From Pseudonectria foliicola (taxonomy: Eukaryota; Ascomycota; Sordariomycetes; Hypocreales; Nectriaceae), in contig QUZD01000031.1 in NCBI GenBank assembly GCA_003693505.1, positions 257,322 through 321,321 of the forward strand: a DNA stretch of 64,000 nt, written 5' to 3'. This document shows, piece by piece, positions 35,985 through 46,363 of this stretch. Below the pieces are notes generated by a model. That model did not search any database. It was not told the origin of the DNA and worked only from the letters and a program-made list of their open reading frames with translations. The first letter of the stretch is position 1; every line of letters starts with the position of its first letter. A program made the position numbers and the translations under genes.

Positions 35985-36644
35985 TTACCTCCAGGTACTC
36001 GCGCTCTCTGTTCCCTTCTCTTTGCCCTCTTGGTAAGTTTGACTCAACTCATTGTAGAGCTCCTTGACTCTTTCGATCTCCGCTGTCAGCAATTCTTTCT
36101 CCTCAATATCATCAACATTCTCAACCAGTTCATTTAGGCTTCGCGCGCGGAAAAACTGATTATCTTTGTTGTACAGCGGCTTCTCTCTGGAATCGTCTCT
36201 TTCCCCTCCTTCTTCTCCAATCTGAAATACTTCTTTGAGGATTTGAATATCGTAGGGAATGGCAAACCGGTCCCGACTGTCCTCATGCGTGAACAAGAAG
36301 TAGACTTCCTTGAAACCAGACCACGCGATCCCACTAAGACAAAGACTGCAAGGCTCATGTGTCGCTAGAAAGATACAATCGCTGCGAGGATTGGGCCTCT
36401 GCGCAGGGTCGGGGAAGGACTCGGTATAGAACTTCTGAATGCAGTTGATCTCGCCGTGGAGCAAAGGCGAGACGCGTTCATTATTCGTCGCAGCCGTGAA
36501 GAGGCTGAGATCGAGGGAAGAGAAGATGGCCGCGCCAAACAATTTGCTCCCGGAAGACACGCCGGTGCGGGTGAGAGGGATGATGTCGGATTCAATGGAA
36601 CGGAGAAGCGCAGAGAGGAGGGATTGATCGCTGTGGGACGGCAT
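35985..36644 (-). CDS. CMP/dCMP-type deaminase domain protein
   Basis: Intronless, 219 residues. The zinc-dependent cytidine-deaminase fold is shown by HGEINC (metal His plus catalytic Glu, about residues 63-68) and HEPCSLC (two metal Cys, about 96-102). The segment after it (SGIAWSGFKEVYFLF) matches the usual helix-strand following the PCxxC motif. A Lys/Glu-rich C-terminal helical tail of about 60 residues is an addition. It likely deaminates a free nucleobase or nucleotide in the cytosol. Fungal relatives are mostly uncharacterised, so the substrate is open. It is followed 331 bp upstream by the 3' end of the kinase gene on the same strand. Confidence 0.85.
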   Translation of the reverse strand: MPSHSDQSLLSALLRSIESDIIPLTRTGVSSGSKLFGAAIFSSLDLSLFTAATNNERVSPLLHGEINCIQKFYTESFPDPAQRPNPRSDCIFLATHEPCSLCLSGIAWSGFKEVYFLFTHEDSRDRFAIPYDIQILKEVFQIGEEGGERDDSREKPLYNKDNQFFRARSLNELVENVDDIEEKELLTAEIERVKELYNELSQTYQEGKEKGTESASTWR

Positions 36645-36975
36645 CGTGATGGAAATGTTGCTGACAATTACTCGATAGCTGATAACTCATAAGACCAAAG
36701 GGAGTGTAATTGCATGAAGGATGGTCAGCAGTAAGTGTGTCTGCGCTGCCGTCGTGGTCTTATCAGTTCTCACGTCCGTACAATGCTTAGGAAGTGGCCG
36801 ATGACCGGCGATCTCCGCCCGAGGAACCAGTAGCGTGGAGGTCTCCAGATAAGCACGGCACAGACGATGAATAGTGTGGGGAAATGAATCCAGATATCAA
36901 GCTAAACGGTAACGGCTATCAAGAGGTATAAATGCTCGCACTGGTATATACACAATCTTCGCAAAGTCTGACCTG
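36645..36975. other. Intergenic
   Basis: 331 bp between the start of the deaminase gene and the stop of the kinase gene on the same strand. It must hold the deaminase promoter. A gaTAActca/gctgataac pair near 36672 is the only GATA-like motif noted. Confidence 0.5.
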
Positions 36976-38543
36976 TCAGACCAACCTAGTATCTTCGAGA
37001 ATCCCGAACCCATATGTCCGTCGAGGCCCCGACGATCTCAGCCAAGGATCATCGAGTAGTTCTCGAGCTGTAGCGCGCTCCTCTGGGACCCATGTAAGCA
37101 TCCTCTTAGCAAAGTTGATGAAGTGCGCCTTTTCCTGGCTGTCGGAAATGGGCGTCAAGCTTGCAAAGGTGAATTCTTCGCTGGGGATCAGCTCAGGGTA
37201 CTTGAAAACCCCTGTCGCATTTGTTAGTCTCCAAGCTCCGCGCTGCTATCTCCAGAAAGATGGCGTACCTTGTTCATTGTAGAACTGAGAGAGAATATTT
37301 CTGTCCGCCTTGGCAAGTAGTTCAGCAGGTGGTGGGCCCAAAAGCCGAATCATATGGGCGAACCGGGTGAGATTGGAGAACTGGGAGTTCTGGGACGCCC
37401 TGCCGCTGAGCAGGTTGACATCTGCGAGAAGCTCCCACAGCTGATTGCACAGTCAGTTTTTCTCTATTCTCAGACGTAGATTGGGTAGAAAGGCAAACGT
37501 ACCACTAGACCAAGGTTCCAGATATCTGCGGAGTAAGTCCAGCCCGCCTGAAGCATGACCTCAGGAGCCTCGTATTCTCGGGGCTGGATATTATGAGTAT
37601 GCTTTCCAGCGCCATCGCCATGTACAGCGAGGCCGAAGTCGGTCAATTTAATTGACTCAATCTCCCCCCTGATCCGACCGAAGTTTGTGCGCGATTCGTA
37701 GATTGAGTGGCCGTCTCGCATCTGACAGGGCGCAGGGTTGGCCATTTGGCGCTGCACGTAGTCTTCCAGTACGCCATGGTCCTCGAAAGGAATCATAAGG
37801 TGATCACCTTTCAGATCTGCGAGCAAGGTAAGTACTCAATAGATATGAAGTGACAACAAAGGCGTACCTGTATGAATCAGACGACATTCAGTGTGTAGAA
37901 AGTCAAGAGTTGTGAGGATGCTTGGAAGCAGGGCCTGAATTGTTTGTGGCTGAACACGTCCGCTGAGGCTTCCAGGCTGGCTCAGTGTCCATAGCGGCTG
38001 TCGAAGAGGCTCAAAAGCCAAACAGGTATGTGTCCCATTCGGACCCTCCACATCGAAAGAGTCGAGTACAGTCCGCACACTATCACGACCGGGATGGGTC
38101 GTCAAGACGGAGAGCACATCGTCGGATACTTCGGCTTCGCGAACCGCAGCCGCTCGGACAGCAGGAGTGTTGTTTGTAATCTTCAGTGCCACAAAGCGTT
38201 CACTCTGCAGTGGCCACCTGGAAGAATCTGTAAGCTTCTTCTAGAAAGCGACTGAGAAGAAGAGTGTCGCATTGACTTACCACGAGTTGATACGCGCCAG
38301 CCAGACAGTCGATCCCGAGCCCCAGCCCAACTTGGATACTAGCTGGTATCTACCAGCAAGCGTCTCACCAATATGGGCCGGATAAAAGTTCTTTGCATCG
38401 TAGCCAACGCATCTCTCCTCCTCCAACGCCCGGCGAGGCGACGTGGTCGATAACTTACGAGTATAGATTGCTGAGAGGCCGCGTAGCTGCCGGGGGCCCC
38501 GTAGCGTATTGCAAAGGCTCTGAGAAACCAGCGTGTGTCGCAT
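36976..38543 (-). CDS. SRPK-like serine/threonine protein kinase
   Basis: Five exons, 38543-38281, 38217-37868, 37816-37503, 37440-37269 and 37211-36976, give 444 residues. The kinase domain starts near residue 55 with the SRPK-type YPAHIGETLAGRYQLVSKLGWGSGSTVWLA (glycine loop), then FVALKI (catalytic Lys), LIHTDLKGDHLM with the SRPK-type HTDLK catalytic loop (Asp present, split by intron 2), KLTDFG, the YEAPEVML activation-end motif and WNLGLVLWELL. There is no long spacer insert, as in many fungal SRPK-like kinases. The first 45 residues are rich in Arg/Ser/Thr (MRHTLVSQSLCNTLRG ... RKLSTTSPRRA) and resemble a mitochondrial presequence; whether this is functional is unknown. Substrates are expected to be SR-type proteins by family only. 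The start codon was chosen over an upstream in-frame ATG because of this family-like N-terminus. Confidence 0.87.
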
Positions 38544-40649
38544 TGTGATGGCTGAACCTCTTGTCAGGCCTGGAGCTGTTGCTGTTGAGGAAACAAGGCG
38601 CAGAGATAGCAGAAGACGTTGACTTTGTTGGTCACGTCTCGGATTGTTTCGGCAAATCTGTGCCCCGGACATACGGAGTGGCTTATAAGATGTGTCAGTC
38701 AATAGCCTTTACCCCAACCTGCAGGATGAGGTGGGCCGTTCCCCCATATCAGACCACCATGGTCTCCTCTTTCGGCAATGATGCAACAGTCTTTCCAGTC
38801 AGTCAATTGGTCTGTTTCCCCAGATGCTCAGATGCTCAAGGATCGATGGGGCGAGGAGTGGAAAAGGTGCTGCCACAAATGCCTTTCGTTTCTAATCCTC
38901 CCCGCAATCTGTGGCCGAACTATGCCAACCCACAACATTGGCACCTCGAGCTTTGTCTCCGACCCCAGACAAAGACGAATGGAACGGCGGGGACTATGCG
39001 GGGTACTCGTGTGGGGAGCGTCGGCGCCCTCCGTAGATCATTGAATGCACGAGACATGGCTCTGGAGACGGGTATGTATCTGATGTTGGGGTGCCTTTGT
39101 ACTTAATCTGGAGCACCAGGGTTTCGTGGAACGAATCTGTCCCTCCATCCTAACCTGTAGTAGAGCTCAACCTTTCATCAGAGGACATGTAGTCAGCGAT
39201 AGAAAGGCTGAGAAGAGACGCCCACGGGCCACAAACGATTGGAGGTTTTTCACATTAGTAGACGAAGTAACATCACCTTTCAGCATATGAATGACCACAT
39301 CGATTCTCCACCAAGAAAGCCATCAACATGAAATCAAGCTTGTCTTGTAAGCATCAACCTGGCAACGTAGTTTTACTTTGTTCACCCAGCTCATTCCTCC
39401 ATGCTGGGTATTTGTTGGTCGTGTCGAATGAGGAAATTTCTGCGCTACATATAAAGTAGGCTCCGAAACACTGAGCAGCTTTTTCATAGCGAAGGACATG
39501 GTTAGACAAAATTTATCGGCGCAGCCGCCCATGATTATAGGAAGGCGCGAATTTATACAAGAATGAATAGGCCTCGCTTCATCAGTCTAGACTGTGAGGC
39601 AGTCGATCCAAGTTGCTTCGTTTAGCAACCTCTTCAAGAGCAGAATTGAATTGCAGCCAGCAAGAAGAGATTGTCGATATCACGAAATGGCGATTGATTT
39701 AGAAAGCGATTTATTGTGAGAAGGAGAGAGAGATAGAACGTTGCCTAGATTCACGGATCAAAGCTGCTAGCTGCCTGTCTACAACAAACACTCAGGATAC
39801 GTGGCGCCAGCAGCCCTCCTCAAAGCCATCTATGTACAAGCAAGAGGTTAAGTCATCGGATATTTTGTAAAAAATAGCACAAAAAGCCACTTTTGTAGTG
39901 ATCGGCGCTGGGATTAATACGAGACGATCTAAGTCGAGGCTGGCGACAGTACAGTACATTACAACATAGCATACCAATTTCATCCACATAGTAGGCCGTC
40001 AGTATGTGGAGCTGGTTAGGGAACAGGCTGCAGCTATTATTGGTATTGTCTATCTCGATGCGGTGAGTTGAATACAGCCGTACTAGGGGCTGTCGTCTGA
40101 TTAAGGCGGATTGATCCGGCGTGTCGCTACCTACTGTGGAGTGAAGGGCTGTACGTGGCGGGCCTTTAACCTAATTCATGTACTGTAATGCCGCATGTTC
40201 AAATAGGAAGCCAAATCTCCTGGTATCTAAGGTAATACGCTTAGTAGTCTATATTTGTTTTTACGAATTAACGTGAATTGTACTGGTTTGTGTACCCCCC
40301 TGACTATGGAACTTGACGTTAGGGGGATGAATACGACATCTTCAACATGTACTATAGTAACGCTGATCAGTTTAATGAACGAAGTAAGGGATCAAGTACA
40401 GTACATACACGGGCTAGTGGGCCAGCTTACTCAAAAGTGCCCAGAGCTCTGAACGACGCCACGTCTGCTTACTATGTGCGACGTTATTGCTGATTATAGC
40501 TTTAGAGCGGCACTTCAAGTGGGGACGCAATCCTACTTGACATGAGTCACTGATTATTCCTCCAGACACAATCTTCAGCCTTATAAACTTCATCTTGACC
40601 AAAGCGCAAGATCGCTCGAGGTCTCAACTACAACACAGCTCCAGTCACT
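38544..40649. other. Intergenic, AT-richer, gene-free
   Basis: About 2.1 kb. The left half contains the kinase promoter. The right half (about 39100-40600) is AT-richer than the rest, with scattered acagtacatac and tgtactgtaatg motifs. No coding frame with domain or codon support was found, and no transposon ends. Confidence 0.5.
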
Positions 40650-41496
40650 ATGGCTTCAGACTGCCAAATTCTACTGGTCCCCTGGGACCCGGAGTCCCCT
40701 GCTCACTGTGAAAGACTGCGAGAGCAGCGTGTGCGATGTGGCTGGGAAGAACACCGAATAAGTGAATGGGCAGATAAACAACGCAGAGGAGAAAAGTGCC
40801 TATACTGGATTGTACGCGACGCCTTGGCCCATCCAAGCACTCAGCGCTAAGACCGGTTCTTCAGGTTCTGTCCCCCGAACATCCCGACTACGATGGAAAT
40901 TTGAAACTCCATCTAGACATGTATCCCTCGGTACGTTCCCCGAGATGAGAAAGTGTTCTCTGCTCAATTCCTCTTAGGACGAAGTTTGCTTTGAAGATAG
41001 TGCGACAGCTTTTCGTGGACTTCCACGAGAGCCTACGGACAAGAAATTCATACCTGTGGGGCACATTTCCCTAGATACGAGCAACCCCGATGCAATCACC
41101 CAGAAAATCGAACTGGATCTCCCTAAAGAGGGTGTCTATTGGATCAAGACCTTTTATGTGTCCCACGCTCTTCGTAGTAAAGGCATTGGCCGATCCGCAA
41201 TGGACATGGTTGAGGCATTGGCCGTCAGGGAACCCTTGAATGCCCGTACCCTGGCATTAGACACAGTTGAAAGAGAAGACGCCATCGCTACAGCCTCTAG
41301 ACAAGGAGTCAAATTAATGGTAAAAATCCCGCTCTCTATGGTCAATCATGTACTGACCCTTCAGTTTACAAATGCCGATTGGTACGTGAGCAGAGGGTAC
41401 ACTATAATCAAGACAGTTCTCGGGTTCTACCGCGATCTTGAAGAAGAAGGGACACCCGATCGCAGAACTGTTTTTATGAGAAGGGACATCAAATAG
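40650..41496 (+). CDS. GNAT family N-acetyltransferase
   Basis: Four exons, 40650-40811, 40865-40930, 40978-41319 and 41365-41496, give 233 residues. It transfers an acetyl group from acetyl-CoA to an amine. Motif A is ALRSKGIGRSAMDMVE (the R-x-x-G-x-G pyrophosphate loop), preceded by the beta-4 strand GVYWIKTFYV. The C-terminal part has NADWYVSRGYTIIKTV, the typical NxxAxxxYxxxGF-like end. Intron 3 (41320-41364) is only 45 nt, open in frame, with GTAAAA donor and CTGAC branch point; if retained the protein would be 248 residues with an insert after GVKLM. The gene is tail to tail with a second GNAT gene 114 bp away. The substrate is unknown. Confidence 0.83.
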
Positions 41497-41610
41497 ATTC
41501 GATCAACCGCCCGTGACAGAAATACATGAGTACAGGGACTGCTAGACTCCAGGTTTTATAGGAGTCCGATAAAATGAAGATTGAATAGATCCAAGCTACG
41601 TATGGAAAGA

Positions 41611-42300
41611 CTACTCTTCATTCACTGGGTCTCCATATGTATTCGCCCCCTCTCCCTTGCGCTCCATGACTGCTAAGCCGCGTCCCTTGCGGTTCTCCAT
41701 GAGCTTCATCCCCATTACCTGCTCATAGAATGGCACGGTCCGATCCCAATCGCCAGTGAAGAGCACAGTCCTGCGCAGATGGGGCATGGACTCCGTTGTC
41801 TCTCGCACACAATCCATTAGCCACCGTCCTAGACCTTTCCCTTGGTACTCATCCGAAATCCATACGTCTGTAATGTAGACAAATGTCGTGGAATCCGTTA
41901 CACAGCGCGCCATGCCAATCATCCTCCGCGCCGAACCGTCGGCCTGTTGGTCATATAGGCCGAAGCAAAGCGAGTTGTACACAGTCTCTGCAAGGGTAGC
42001 CCTGGGCAATGTGTCTGCCCATGGAATGAGGTCCGAGGCCAGAACTTTGTCCAGGACATCGAGCTGGATAAGCGATGGATCGGTGGAGATGAGATATGCG
42101 TCTCTGGTCCATTGCTTCTGCCGTAGACGTGCTGCCAAAGTCGGACTCTCCATCGTTAAAAGCGCCGCGAGAAATGAGTTTCTGAGACGGAGCGAGTCAC
42201 TTCTGATATGTATGGTTTCGGATCGTGATTTGGATTGTTTGTTGTGTGACTCATAAGGGTTTGCAGGCTGCCAAGATTTTGTTGTACTTTTTCTTGTCAT
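41611..42300 (-). CDS. GNAT family N-acetyltransferase
   Basis: Intronless frame of 229 residues from the first ATG at 42300. A second ATG at 42153 (MESPTLAARLRQKQWTRDAY) would give 180 residues and is the likelier start, because the family-like sequence WTRDAYLISTDPSLI begins just after it. Motif A is SDEYQGKGLGRWLMDCV. FVYITDVWI is the preceding strand and VPFYEQVMGMKLME the C-terminal motif B. Related fungal and bacterial GNATs with a YLISTD N-terminus are mostly of unknown substrate. It is unlike its GNAT neighbour in sequence, so this is not a recent tandem duplicate. Confidence 0.86.
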   Translation of the reverse strand: MTRKSTTKSWQPANPYESHNKQSKSRSETIHIRSDSLRLRNSFLAALLTMESPTLAARLRQKQWTRDAYLISTDPSLIQLDVLDKVLASDLIPWADTLPRATLAETVYNSLCFGLYDQQADGSARRMIGMARCVTDSTTFVYITDVWISDEYQGKGLGRWLMDCVRETTESMPHLRRTVLFTGDWDRTVPFYEQVMGMKLMENRKGRGLAVMERKGEGANTYGDPVNEE

Positions 42301-42797
42301 TCGTACGGATATTAGTCAGGACGTTGTCGTAGTCTATCGAGGCCCAAATATGGTTGATATGTGGACCATGAGCATGTTAGACTTCTCACCAATCCTTAGT
42401 GATGTGGGTATTACTTCCAGGATTTCTATTATTGAGGCTCATATTCTCAATTGCACTTGGGGTTATTGAAATATTGACCAACAGATTGCGGGCAGCTTCG
42501 TTCTTCCCTTCAAGATTGAGTGCCTATGGTGTCCAGGTTCCATTCCTGGTCTCTTTCCAGGTCTGTTGGCCATCTTGAGGACCGGGTTGACTGTTACTGC
42601 TGTGACGTAAGTCCCGCAAGATTATTTATGAGGCCCTTCCTCCGTTGCATCATTATCTTGTTCTCGTCACATAAGATATGTCACTTGTCTTCAAACTCGA
42701 ACTCATTACACCTGCGCGGTGTATCGTATTATTACCATTGTCTAAACCAGCTTTCTATAGAGCCATTTAGAAAATCACTTTACTTTGTTTCCGCCAT
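42301..42797. other. Intergenic
   Basis: About 500 bp between the GNAT start and the stop of the siderophore transporter, both on the minus strand. It holds the GNAT promoter. No gene is seen. Confidence 0.5.
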
Positions 42798-44794
42798 TTA
42801 AAAGACCGTACCCTTCATTTGCTTCCTGTCAATGGGCACGTTACGCCAGACGAGGACTGAAACGAGGATAAAGGGTAAAAACGCGCAGCCAGCAATAACC
42901 ATCTGCCTCTGGACAGTTCCATAAGCAACAATGATAGCATCGCGGATAGGGGTACCAATTGGATGCTTCAGCTGCTCGACGATGCTGCCGTAAATGGTCG
43001 CTGTCATGTCCTTTGCAGATGCGGGAAGCTCCCTGGCGAGCTCCTTGGGAAGGTCGTTGGTCCAGATTGAGCCGGAGATACCAAAGCCGATAGCTTGACC
43101 GATGGAGCCGAACATGCCGTAGATGGCGAGGACGACAGCAATCTCCTGGTGGTCAACCATGGTCATAATGGCTAGCGGACCACACAAGGCCCAGATACCT
43201 CCGCAAATACCATGGAAAACCTGGCACATGACGAGATAGCCGATGTGCTGACCAGGGTGACGGAAGTGGATGAGCAGCGCAGTACCGAGGATGCAAAACG
43301 GGATACCAGACATGGCAGGCCAGTAGTAGCGGCCATAGTAGCGAAGACCACTGGAATAGCATGAGTTATTGATCATTAGAATTGGGTCTGGCAGATAACT
43401 TACAGGCCGATGAACGGGGCGATAAATGTCGAAGTCAGCGAGAAAGCATTGAGGGTATACCCAGCAATACTGATGCTGAGGCCATGCACAACCTGTAGAT
43501 AAGAGTTGTAGTATGTATCCCAACAGCTGCGGCGTCGCGAGTCAGCATCCACTTCACCGTGGTCAGGTTGGTAGGACCCAGAGCTACACTTACAAGATGG
43601 ACATGTTCAAAAATGCACTCAAACAGCAGGCGCCGAGAATGGTACGGTTCTTCAAGAACTTGAACGGAATGTAGGGGATCTTGGCAAAGAACTTCTCCCA
43701 AAGCCCGAAGCCAATGAGGCAGACCACACCAACCACGATCATGGCAATGATGTAGCCGGTACCCCAGCCCTTGGGAGCACGGGTAGCGATGTTGAGAGCG
43801 ACCAGAATTAGACCAAACCCAGCAATCGTGAGAACCATGCCAACAACTATCCGACGTAATCAGAACCAACTTGAGCAACAAAATCAAAGGGACAAAATCA
43901 AAGGGTAGGGCACTTACCATCGAATTCGACCACATAGTGCTTGGTGGACTCCCAGAGAGTGCGGTTGTGCTCCTTTTCGGGTAGGACACCAAGCTTCTTT
44001 GCCTTTCGTTCATTCATGATGAGGACTGCGGCAACCGGGATGGAAAATCCAACAAGGATGATGCAGAAGGAGCCGAAAGCCCATCGGTAGGTTGAGTGCG
44101 CATAGAAAAGTTCGGCAATCTTAGGACCTCCAAATGTCGAAGCAATGCGAGGGCTCATGTAGAGTCCGAATATGATCATTCGGTTTCGCAGGCTCGTCAT
44201 ATCGGAGACGATGACATCGATGATGTAGCTGAGACCAATGTGGCCAACCCAGTAAAAGGTATGGCCAGCAGCATAGGTCTCGACGTTTTTGCATACTGCC
44301 TTCATAATCATACCAATGATGATGAAGAAAATCATGAGCAAGAATCCTTCACATCGGCCTCGAATGTCAATGATTTTGGCGATTGCAAGTTTCCCCACAC
44401 CAGCAATGACAGAGGCGAAGATGGTTGTCACAGCCAAGAGGCCATGCTGGGAGAAGGATGAGGTGACGTAGGCCACGAGGCCATCGTGAACTGCCTGGAG
44501 TAGTGTGTCCACGAACGAGACGAGGTAGAGCCTGGAATCAAACAGATCAGTAAATGAATATTGCGAGTGTTGACTGTGAAGAGTCGCATACAGGACGAAG
44601 ACGAGCCACATCATAGCCGGGGACCAAACCTGAGCAACGGCTTCGACGCGCTTAACGCCGTCTTGCTTAAACTCGGAACTGCCATCGGAGTCGTCCTTAT
44701 CGACGCGCTCATTGTTGATCTGACTCTCAGTCGTAAATCCCTTCTCCTTGTCGCTCTCTACTCGGGCAGGCATCGTGTGATTGGTGTCCGCCAT
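42798..44794 (-). CDS. MFS siderophore iron transporter (SIT family)
   Basis: Five exons, 44794-44592, 44531-43918, 43846-43594, 43526-43404 and 43350-42798, give 581 residues. SIT permeases import ferri-siderophores by proton symport at the plasma or vesicle membrane. A polar N-terminus (MADTNHTMPARVESDKEKG) precedes about 14 TM segments. Family landmarks visible are VSFVDTLLQAV, the loop with DIRGRCEGF, GHIGLSYIIDVIVSDMTSLRNR, WDTYYNSYLQVVHGLSISIAGY near the C-terminal half, and a long external loop before the last TM (TNDLPKELARELP ... IREAI-like PIRDAIIVAYG). Splice sites are all GT-AG with phases that keep these motifs. A paired GATA-type site lies about 850 bp upstream, fitting iron repression. 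Confidence 0.93.
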
Positions 44795-44970
44795 GATGGC
44801 TGAGACTAGTAGCCTCGAGCAACTGAGACTGATAGAGGATGGGTCTCCCAAGGTGGTACCAAATGCACGGTTTTGGTGATCCGTCAATAACTGCAACCGG
44901 GGGCTTTGATTGGAACAGGGCAGAGAATGACCACAAGCGATAGGCTCTTGTTCACGCCCGACATGGAAGG

Positions 44971-44977
44971 TCTTATA
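44971..44977 (-). promoter_or_regulatory. TATA-like box of the siderophore transporter gene
   Basis: The minus strand reads TATAAGA 177 bp upstream of the start codon. It is a plausible core promoter element by position only. Confidence 0.4.
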
Positions 44978-45637
44978 TTTGTATGTTTGCACTCATAGCA
45001 TCCACCTCTAGACTGAGCCGACTCGAAGGGTCCATCAGTTTGACAGAGTATTATGGCAATGGACCGGGATCAGGATCCTGAGGGTGGATATCAAGGCCAA
45101 GAACCGGATCAGATCAAGTGGGCTCCTTTCTCGCCGCCGAGATCGCGGGCCTCTCCGGCGGTATTTCGTATAGGGTGGTCTTTTTGCGGCTGTCTAGTGT
45201 CTACATGACAGACGTTGAGCCAGTGGCTACAACGACAAGGGCCCGAGCGCAGCAAGACCGAGAAAGGTCCTGACCATTACGGGGCCTGAGGGCTCAGGCT
45301 AAATAAGAGGGGGCCAACTGGCTCCATTTCTACCGAGATATAGTGTGAGACATGAAGAGGATCCCGGCTAGGGTTATCATATCAATCGCATCAGTGGGTA
45401 GGCGGCTTCCAGCCTCTGACGACTCGGTTGGGAGGCTAATGCGAGATGACTCGCTGGCTCGACTGAGCTGACTGGACGTTCCATCATGCTGCAATACCAT
45501 AGTGGCAACCAAGCTCAATGAGAATGTTCTTGGTAGGTAATTCTTTGTAATGGCTGACACAAAAAGCGGACGCTCTGTGAAGACTGAAGAGTGGATGTTG
45601 TCGATCAGGGTGAGGCCATGTCAGCGACAAATTTTCG

Positions 45638-45656
45638 TTATCAGATGATCAGATAA
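45638..45656. promoter_or_regulatory. Paired inverted SreA-type GATA sites upstream of the siderophore transporter
   Basis: The plus strand reads ATCAGATAA at 45648-45656, and the minus strand reads ATCTGATAA at 45638-45646. Both match ATCWGATAA, the known binding consensus of the iron-responsive GATA repressor SreA/Urbs1 family. They are inverted and one base apart. The only gene that starts near here is the siderophore transporter (start 44794, 844 bp away); the other flanking gene ends towards this region. Confidence 0.6.
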
Positions 45657-46363
45657 CCAAATACGACGGTCATAAATTCTCGCATTCAAAAGGTCTCGAA
45701 TCGCAAATGGTTGGCAGGGGAGTCGCGGCTCCAGCAGAGTCGCTTTGTTTACGGCTTGACTCGGCTATCTTTTCAAATCATATTAATGTCCAAACTCTTG
45801 GATCGAGCCGCGTCCGCCAAGAAGATTCTTCTTGTACATATCGGCAGCGTTTCCCGGCCGAGTCGTCAAAGTCCCCTGCAAGGTGCCAGTTTAGCTTCAT
45901 GGGGCCTTTATCGACTCCTTGCTAGTGCGGTTAAAAGCTGACGGTTCCATATTATCCCACTCACTTCACATGGCTCCCCGGTCCCCATGCCCATGCTGTC
46001 GTTCGTTGACCAACGATAGCAGCGAAGTTGTTACATCAACACTGGGTCGTTGCACCCTTTTCGACTCCAGGCGGTGGATGCATTGTCTGTTTTGCGTCTC
46101 TTGGCGCGCCACATTACTCGTTATGCTTAGGCGGATAGGTAAATTGGTGTTGCTCTTTGTACCGCACCTTGCCACGCTTGCCACAACCGGCGGCTTCGAG
46201 TCCAAGCTCACAGAAGCGATCTGAATTCTGGAGTTCTGGTCCCACGTATTCGTCGGCGGCGGTGGTCCCGCGTCCAAGCGAAAGGCGAGCATACACAAGC
46301 GAAGATATTGTCGTCGGTCAATATCCGGCGGCATGGCGCGATTGAACCTTTTCTGGAAACCCA

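Larger units (their letters stand above)
44795..46363. other. Intergenic, long promoter of the siderophore transporter
   Basis: About 1.57 kb between the transporter start and the stop of the FUSC-like gene. Apart from the TATA-like and GATA-type sites listed separately, only short domain-free frames are present. Confidence 0.5.

Noticed and set aside
38561..39106. 181-codon plus-strand frame over the kinase promoter
   Set aside because: Overlaps the 5' region of the kinase gene on the other strand; no domain recognised.
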